Below are positions 56,391 to 64,000 of a stretch of 64,000 nt of DNA, in pieces (the first letter of the stretch is position 1; the number at the start of each line of letters is the position of its first letter). Below the pieces are notes generated by a model. It was given only the letters and a program-made list of their open reading frames with translations, ran no database searches and had not been told where the DNA came from. Source of the stretch: Plasmopara viticola (Eukaryota; Oomycota; Peronosporomycetes; Peronosporales; Peronosporaceae); assembly GCA_001695595.3 (NCBI GenBank), contig MBPM02000087.1:1-64000 (forward strand). The letters are read 5' to 3'. The position numbers were made by a program, and so were the translations under genes.

Positions 56391-56518
56391 TTTCTATATA
56401 CTACTACTAGGTACTATTATATGAACATTTGCAATCATTTTTCTTACAATAATTGGAGTCGTTTTTGATCAGAAGTTTGAAGGATCAATTTTAAAAAAAA
56501 TGGTTCCACGCTGGAAAG

Positions 56519-57856
56519 CTATTGTTTATAATTCTCGATCAGGCCAATGTAAGCAAGCCCACTGTCTGCGCAAGCTGCAAGAAGCGCGTATTTGCCACCT
56601 TCCTTCTGCAGCTTGTTGGATGCTGTATTCACTAATCGGCTTCCGGTAGCGCCAAATGGGTGTCCAAGCGCCAATGAGCCGCCCCACGTGTTCAGTTTCT
56701 CTGACGGCACGCGTCCAACAGCTCCGTCCATTCCAAACAGTTCTTTACAAAATCTGGGCTCTGCCAAAGCATTTAGATTAGCAAGCACTTGTCCTGCGAA
56801 CGCCTCATGGATCTCAAAGTAGTCAATGTCGCTTAGCTTCAGCTTGTTCTTTTCCAAGATTTGCTTTATGCCGTACGCAGGGCCAAGCAACAACGATTCG
56901 AATGGATCTACACCAACAAAAAGCCAGTCCTTAAGAATCGACTTGGGCTTATGTCCAAGATCCAACGCTTTTTCTTCCGACATGATCAACGTCGCAGCGG
57001 CTCCGTCCGTCAAATACGACGAATTAGCAGCCGTGTGCGTGCCATGAGGTTTGATAAAAGATGGCTTCAGCGACGAAATCTTTTCGAGCGTCGAATCGGG
57101 ATTTATCCCATTTTCTTCCGTGCTACCCTTGTAAGGCAAAACTTCCCCCTTGTACTTGCCTTCCACATGAGCTCTATGGGCCTTTTGGTGGGCGTCAAAG
57201 GTGTATTGGTCCATTTCCTCCCTTGTGACGCCAAATCTGGTGGCAAGCCGGTCACTTGACGAGCCCATTATCTCCCTCGTGTGAAAGTTTTGAATAGCTG
57301 GGGCAACGGGCGCAAAGTCCGCGAGCTTCAATCCTTTTAACAGCTTAAGCACGCCCATTGGGCCCTTCTTCATAGCTTTAGAGGCCTGAAGGAGTCTCTC
57401 TCGAATGGGTTTCGAAAAGCGAATAGGAACGTCCGAGAACGTCTCAACACCTCCAGCCAACACTATTTCAGCGTGGCCCGAGAGAATTTTCTCGGCGCCC
57501 GTACAAATAGCCTGGCTGGAGGAGATGCAGGCTTGTGTAACTGTATGCGCTGGCACGTGCTTGGGGATACCTGCGCCTAGTGCTGCTTCGCGTGCGATGT
57601 TGGACGTACCGACTTCCTGAATGACCGTGCCTGCTAGCACATAGTCGATGCTTTTGGGATCGATAGCCGTCTTATTCACAAGCCCCTTGAAGGCGTCGCG
57701 CATCATATCGTAGGCAATTACGTCCTTATAAATGGTACCAGATTTGGCAAAGGGCAAGCGAATACCATCCACGACTACCACGCGTTTGGCTGCCGCGGTC
57801 GACAAAGCACGAGAAGAGCGAGAGCCCATGGCCAAGAGACTACGACTGTGAAACAT
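56519..57856 (-). CDS. mitochondrial 3-ketoacyl-CoA thiolase (trifunctional beta-subunit type)
   Basis: Last step of fatty-acid beta-oxidation: cleavage of 3-ketoacyl-CoA by CoA. It has 445 residues in one exon. The N terminus MFHSRSLLAMGSRSSRAL is a good mitochondrial targeting peptide. The acyl-carrying Cys is C110 in VTQACISSSQAI; IHEAFAGQV and GHPFGATGSR supply the conserved catalytic Asn/His regions. The second catalytic Cys lies in AACADSGLAYIG, where most thiolases have a CxxGGxG-type motif; the Cys is kept but the glycines are not. It is closest to HADHB (long-chain type). A SINE copy sits about 170 bases upstream of the start codon. Confidence 0.93.
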   Translation of the reverse strand: MFHSRSLLAMGSRSSRALSTAAAKRVVVVDGIRLPFAKSGTIYKDVIAYDMMRDAFKGLVNKTAIDPKSIDYVLAGTVIQEVGTSNIAREAALGAGIPKHVPAHTVTQACISSSQAICTGAEKILSGHAEIVLAGGVETFSDVPIRFSKPIRERLLQASKAMKKGPMGVLKLLKGLKLADFAPVAPAIQNFHTREIMGSSSDRLATRFGVTREEMDQYTFDAHQKAHRAHVEGKYKGEVLPYKGSTEENGINPDSTLEKISSLKPSFIKPHGTHTAANSSYLTDGAAATLIMSEEKALDLGHKPKSILKDWLFVGVDPFESLLLGPAYGIKQILEKNKLKLSDIDYFEIHEAFAGQVLANLNALAEPRFCKELFGMDGAVGRVPSEKLNTWGGSLALGHPFGATGSRLVNTASNKLQKEGGKYALLAACADSGLAYIGLIENYKQ

Positions 57857-58024
57857 TCCCGAGAAAAGATTTATTAAGTCTGACGCTGCGAATCAGGAAA
57901 TGATACAATATCTGACGACTCTTTAAGGAGTCACTGATTGGTCGAGCGAAGGAAATTTAGCTTCACGTCGATTCTTTTTGGATGCCGACGTTTTGAAGCA
58001 TTTTTGCCATAAAAGTGCTATTGT

Positions 58025-58341
58025 ATTGTATTGTATTACGTTATCGCGTTGCCAAATTATGCACGTGCTAGGCTCTACGGCTAGTCCATGGCATAGAGTG
58101 GTGTCCGCATACGTCGAGTCTCGTTCGGCGGGCAGTGCAGCCAACACCGAGGCCGTGAGGGTCTTCCATCATTTTGTGTACTTCTGACTTGGTAAGAGCC
58201 CAGGTGGCGCCCTGGTGCTGGAGACCGTCGCGTCAAGGGTGAGACTCGTTAGAGACCTGCAGATGCCCGAGAGCACCTGCCCGAAGCGCGCGAGCATTTA
58301 GCCCCCGCGCTTGGAAGGAGGGCGTCACCCCAACCTTTTCC
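58025..58341 (-). mobile_element. SINE-like retroposon, copy B
   Basis: A 317-base unit very similar to 28720-29037. It is flanked by a different 14-base duplication AAAAGTGCTATTGT (58011-58024 and 58347-58360), so the two copies were inserted independently. The minus-strand 3' end has the same (ATACA)n tail. It lies in the 5' flank of the thiolase gene. Confidence 0.88.
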
Positions 58342-61300
58342 GAAAAAAAAGTGCTATTGTCTTTATATAATCGATGCATTGGCACAACGCATCTTACACG
58401 ACCGAGCATTCTATCAAAAGGTAATGGTCAACTCCAGCTTTCCATGTCGATTAGCATTGAAGGCCTTTACCCAAATGCACTCTCTCTACGGGGTCACACA
58501 GCACCCTCCACAGAGAAAGCTTGCAAAAATATATAAGATCTTTCGGTGAACGACCATTCATATTCCCGGTATTAGAGATAGTAAGTAAATTATTGTATAC
58601 AATATTCTTCAATTCCACTCAAGCCAACTCTGTACTTATAGCAGGCTTTATTTCGCAAATCGGTAGTGCCACCATTCTTTAATATATTTTTGAGAGTAGA
58701 CCAGCTTTCTAGCTCAAAGAAGCTGAGCTCATATTGTCAGAAAATACTTCACTGATTGAAAGGTCTAGGAGTTTCACTCTCTATTAATTTATCTAATTGA
58801 AGTTCATCTGGGGTGTAAGATAATTATCAGATCGTGGTACGAAATTTGACAGTATCTCATAAAGTCAGGCGAAAAGATTTTTTGTACAGGACGAAGTTCA
58901 GACGCTGCCTCAAAGTAGTCTCAGTAGCACTTGTAGTCAAGCTTATATAAGAAGTATAATTTTTGCCTCACAGCACGCAAGGCAAGCAAAAAAAATTTGC
59001 TTGGCCCTGAAGGGGTGCAACATGGATTGGATAATGACCCAACGCGAGCAGAGCAGGTCTGGAGGTGCTCTGTAGTAATCTTTGAACCTTTTACAGGAGG
59101 AGGAGACGGAATCTTTTCCGTCGATTTTGCCAACGTCTAAGGAGAATGCTCAACCCAAATCGAAGCATTTCGTGGTGAACGTAAAGACCTTTGAAGTGAA
59201 GATATGTGAGAGTCTCTTATCCTGGGTCATAGAGGCCGAAATGACCATGAGCTCAATTGGTAGTGAACGGAGCCACCGCGAGTAGCTCTGGCAGTCTCAT
59301 AGCTCGATGAATGATCACGCGAGCGTATACGTACATGCAATACCTCAGCTGAGGGAGGGCACATTTCGCCTGGGATAAATCTAAAGCGTGAGCGGACAAA
59401 ATTCTTTTCACCGTGCAGTATGTGATCACGCTTCTTTGCGAGTCACTTAGGCAAAGCCCATGTTTGACAGTTACGAACGCCGCAGACTAGAATGGCTATT
59501 AACCTTTTCTCAGAAGAAGTGGCAGTCACCGTCATTATGAACGGACTGCACGGCCCAAAGGAAGTTTTTTCGAGTACACCTCTCTTCTTTTGATGAGGTC
59601 GTGATAACCGAATATATCTTTCAGGCAGCACAATTCCCAAATTGGGAGGTCCGGGCCCTATGGATCTAAGGTATACTGCTAAACCTCCGAGCTACTGAGC
59701 AGCATACATGCATTAATTGATGCTTCACTGGAAGTGACACCCATCCTCTGGTTAAGATATTTTTTTAACCGAGCTAGCCAGCTAAATGTTCAGCGCTTTA
59801 TCTTAAGTTAAATAAATACTGCCACGCTGACATAAGTAGACTCAAAAGTAGCTAAAATCTTCCCTTTACCATCTTCCGCAAGTCTTGTTCGTTTGATTCA
59901 GAGCTTCCTACGAACTAATGTTGTCTACAAGCGCAGCCTGTCACGTCTTTTAGCCCGTCACCAGTCCAAAAACAGCTCCAGATTCTACGAAAAGTAGATC
60001 AAAACATTTATCAAGGAAATACAAATTCTCCACTCGAAAGCAATATGCGCGCCAGCTGATTGAATTAAGACTGCCACCGTGAAACCATCATCGGCGTAAA
60101 GAATGAGGTTTATCATGAACTTATTTTACTTATTGGAAATGCAGTACTTAGCTAGAATCATTCATATCGCTCATGGTCCCCTAGGCAAGTATTTCGGAAT
60201 ATTATTGATTACGACGTAAATCCTCAACAAAAGTATTATATGGACTAGGCTGGTTTGAAGACGTGGAAGTGTGGATAACAGACTACTATTATCGGAGAAA
60301 TTGTGCTTCAGTGTAGTAATAGGACTAATCTAATTGTCTGTCTGATGGTGCTACACATCACTTCCAAACAGGAGACGGGCAGAAGGAATCGCAATGTATC
60401 CTTGTTTGGCTGATCACTATTCCTTTTTGAATCCAAGCTAAAGTAACATTGTAACTCAAATCTCACCCAATAGGAGAGCCTTGACTTTTATGTGTAATTC
60501 TTGCCTTTTATACGAAAAGTCGGCTTTAGTCACAAGGATGACCAAACAGGCAGCAAAAAGGACAGCCGATCGAGCTTTTTATGCAAGGTGACCAAGCCAA
60601 TTTTTAAAATGGTAGCTTCAGCTTCCACAGCCATCGCTTTACAAAATTATTTTCTTCGCCTATTCAAAAGCTGTGTCTACACCGTGGGCGATGAAACAGA
60701 AGTAAACTGACAATAAAGTGCTCGGCTAAGATAAGCTTCGGGATACTCTCGCTCTTTATTATCGACACACCTCAGCCGTTAAGTGATAATGATGAAAATA
60801 GGGCGGCAGGCGCTTTATTGTAAACTCGCCTGGCTCTTTGCTGCCCTCGACTGCGAAGAGTCCGTGGTTTGATGACAACATTGTCGAAATACATCAGCGT
60901 TTGGATTTACGGCTCGAAACGCGCTAGGCTTGTCTTCATATTGATCGAACTTCCAAAAGGGCTCACCCGTAAAATTTTATAGGTTCAAGACATTATTTAA
61001 TAGCAAAGACCTGACTCGATGGTGGGTTCAAAATAGATATTTTTGACACATACGTCGATGGGCTTTGCAACTCGTCCACCGCCGGGTGGCGGGGCGCAAG
61101 TGTACAGTGCGCCGAGTTGATAGATAAATTTGAGGAAGTCGGACATACCCTTTGCGGCGGATTTTTGGTCTAGCGGAATGTTTTGAGTAATACCACAAGG
61201 GCTATCAAAAGCCCCGGTAACATCTAGATCTTGTGTCACAAAATCGTTTCAGTCATTACGAGCTCTGGCGATGTATAATTGTCTAAAGTCACTCCAGGAG

Positions 61301-64000
61301 GAAGCAATTTTTGGATTTGAGCAGAACCTGCAAATACGAAGAAAATTTCAGCTTGGTCTACACTTCATTGCCAAAGATTTTGGGGATGTATGTAGGCCAA
61401 GCTCAGCATGTGCAAAGTATTTATGGGCTCCGTAATTTTTTCTGGTCGACACTCAGTGGGTCACGGAAAGAACAACCAGAAGGATTTTGATAGTATCAAA
61501 ATAAGTCCTCAACAGGCACCTGATTTTATTGTGCCGGACGAAACAAGCCGTTTGCGAAGCTTCCGACTATTCCATTGGTTGCGCGCTACGAAAACAAGTG
61601 AAAGCGCGTAGCTCAACCAGCTCAATATTGTCAACAATACTATCTCAGCAAATAGTTACTTTTCTGAAGTACACATCCAAGCGCGGCTTTTGGTCCCTAA
61701 CCCAATTATTTTATATTTGGACCCGTCGTATTTGAAGGTAGTAATATATGCGCCTCATTTGTTCCAACGATGGCGAGATGGCTGTCGTTCTTCGCGAAAT
61801 GTAACTTTCTTGTAGGATCAAAGCCTCTGTGCTTGTCGAAGTGCTCTCGCAGACCAAAATTCAAGTCGCCAGACCAGTAAAATTAGGCTCTTTATACGAA
61901 CATTTATCGATTGGCATGTAAAATTTATGACAACTTGCGTCCATAATGAGGTTTTTCATGGCAGGCAAAGTTTTGTTTTGCTAAGTTGTTAATTTCTTTG
62001 TAGCAATCGCAGTTTAGCCTCTATAAATAAGCAATCGGTCTATTCCACACGGATGATTCCGGTAGATTAAACCCGAACAATTGTTTCGAAAGACCAAGAC
62101 CTGGAGTGCAATATACTTCCGGCAGCACACATTGATCTATTTAGCACTCGTTTAGGCCGAGGAAACTTTCTTTGGATTTTACAATATATTAGTGGGCGCA
62201 CATGTACAAGTAGGTTTTTAAATCTGTGGAACCTACCAGAGAGTCAAACCAGCGACTCACATGTCGACTCCTTGATCGATCTTATTAGTAACAGCAGGCT
62301 ATTAATACATATAAGCCTCGATTTTTTCTATAGCTTGTCGGAGGTCGGGCTAATAGTGTTGGTGTGCAGCCGGTTCATTTGGCAACTGCCCCCGTCAGTA
62401 TATTTGTGAAAAAAAAGAAACACTGCTCATGACCTGAACTCTCGGACACGATGGAGTTTACACGATGAAGTAAGATATGAGAGCCCTGCTTTACTGCTGC
62501 ATTTTGACATACTCTGTAGCAGCTATTGGAATCTCACTTGCTGAACACCATTCCTGGACATGTGTTCGAACAAAAAGAATAAATCGTAAACGTGCACGAT
62601 GTTTTTAACCTACACATCACTCTAGTATGAAAACACGAGGACAATCCTTCTGATATCGCTTACACTCACACGCACAAATACTTTAAAAAAAAAAAGAGGC
62701 TCAAAAAAAATTTCTCTTATGTCGCTGTTTCGCTACAAAACAATCTTCTGACGTAATAAAAGTCAACCGAATATGATAAGCGACAAAAAGAATGCAATTG
62801 CATATGATAAGCATATTTTTTCTGTGATAAACATAGAATATTCTAGCTTTATGTCATTATAAGGGATATCAACTACGATCGGAAATTAAAACTTTTTCCT
62901 GGAAATATTTATCGTGATATTTTCAACAAAATAAACATTCTTTTATCAGACATTTTACGGTCATAGAGGCATGGGCCATCGAACTTCCCAAGGTAGCGTA
63001 GACTTTAGATGAAATGACTTTAGAAGTATTTGTTGTCACTCATTTTATATGAGATATCGGTGCTCAAATCCTTTCCCGAGCGCTTGTCCTTACACGTAAG
63101 GCGATTACAGGTGACCATACGGCAGCTGATAGAGACCATAGGAACGGGCGTATCGATTATATGGATGAGAGGCTTTGTACTTATGAAATGTGCACATTAA
63201 ATGGCCGGCCAAGTCTGAAACTTGCTACGAAGCGAAGCGACTTTCTGGCACACTTTGGACTCCTCGTGCTACGACCCTTGGCGACTGTGGAACGCTTCAG
63301 TCACATGACTAAAGTCGACTAAAGAATAACGTCGCATCCCTAAGACATTTAAGGGCTCAAAATTGCTTTGAAACAGCCATCAGAGCCGATCCAGAAAGCA
63401 AACTTAAATGAGTGTATTCAGGTATCGCGTGGTATTCTTTCCTTTGTAAAAAAAAGGCGCAAAGCCAAGGTATATTCGGCCCCCTCCGGCACTTCCGGAC
63501 CCCCGAGGCCAGCGACACCTCCACGTTGGGTGTATTAAGAGACAGAGGTGCCTTTATGAATGATATTTGCTTTTAATGACGTAGCCTATTTTACGAGACT
63601 CGTGGGAGCCTTTGTAAAATATTTAGCTGAAGGTGGAGTAATAAAACGACGGGCCCATCGTCCTTATGCCGTGGTCTTTAGGCTGCCGCGCTCAAGGCTT
63701 TAGTTTAGCGCATTTTGACAAACTTGAAGGTGATTTATATCCGATCCACTAAAACTTAAAGCTTACGAACGTAAAGTAGTTTTTTTCGGGAGGTTGGGTT
63801 TTGGATTCTTACACATTGAAGATCCACCTATTCATAAAGTAGGCTACAAATAGAATTGAAATGAAAATAGTCAACTATACTTTGCAAGTCACTTGAGTCT
63901 GCAGGCTCGAAATGATACCGAGTGAAGCACCGAGTTAAAAGTAATGCGGATTTAGAGGCACGCAATGCTATAATGTTGTCCTAGAGATATCGGTACACAG
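58342..64000. other. gene-poor host sequence
   Basis: No frame with a recognised domain and none above about 80 codons. One half of the dispersed repeat pair (60490-60610) lies here. A short C-rich tract near 63480-63500 stands out by composition only. I see no RNA gene. Confidence 0.5.
60490..60610. repeat. dispersed repeat, copy 2
   Basis: Diverged copy of 29225-29345, sharing the exact word TGACCAAACAGGCAG and the later GTGACCAAGCCAA-type block in the same order and spacing. Confidence 0.55.

Noticed and set aside
1..64000. CRISPR array
   Set aside because: No set of short direct repeats with regular unique spacers is present; the genome is eukaryotic.

Overview
The window looks like the genome of an oomycete of the Phytophthora / downy mildew type. 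Three things point there: an intact Crinkler (CRN) effector-family gene with its N-terminal LxLFLAK-type motif, short GT-AG introns of 54-84 nt in otherwise compact genes, and a gene-poor background full of repeats. I cannot name the species.

Region 1 (1-18280) is an almost complete Polinton/Maverick, a virus-like self-synthesising DNA transposon. It has 218/219-bp terminal inverted repeats (the left one begins at base 1 and may be cut by the window edge). It encodes protein-primed DNA polymerase B, a retroviral-type integrase with a chromodomain, an FtsK/HerA-type packaging ATPase, a penton (minor capsid) protein, a double-jelly-roll major capsid protein, an adenovirus-type cysteine protease, a long tail-fibre-like protein with an S74-type self-cleaving end, and several small proteins. 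The polymerase, the fibre, a small zinc-binding protein and a small glycine-rich protein are broken by single-base frameshifts, stops or a 53-bp duplication. The integrase, ATPase, both capsid proteins and protease remain open. Between the protease block and the right inverted repeat sits a GC-richer, uninterrupted CRN gene (15262-17124), apparently carried as cargo by the element. A GC-rich, hairpin-dense stretch separates the convergent fibre and major capsid genes (12036-12254).

Region 2 (18281-26034) has no gene I can support. It holds two large perfect or near-perfect inverted repeats.

Region 3 (26035-46627) has one intact gene, a fusion of a degenerate prephenate dehydratase/ACT region with a class I aminotransferase. 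The rest is repeat: a SINE-like retroposon with target-site duplications, a degenerate tandem array with a period near 340 bp (about 36000-38620), and a relic of a second CRN-type NTPase (39555-40138).

Region 4 (46628-57856) is a compact block of host housekeeping genes: a PAS-domain MAP-kinase-like protein (3 exons), the mismatch-repair protein MLH1 (9 exons, rebuilt here with every splice phase consistent), a small three-exon gene, a mitochondrial-type Xaa-Pro aminopeptidase (3 exons), the ribosome-biogenesis factor NSA2 and a mitochondrial 3-ketoacyl-CoA thiolase.

Region 5 (57857-64000) holds a second SINE copy and otherwise no supported gene.

Taken together, the window shows a virus-like element that has lost polymerase function by decay but still has an open integrase and open capsid genes, and that carries a pathogen effector-family gene between its inverted repeats.
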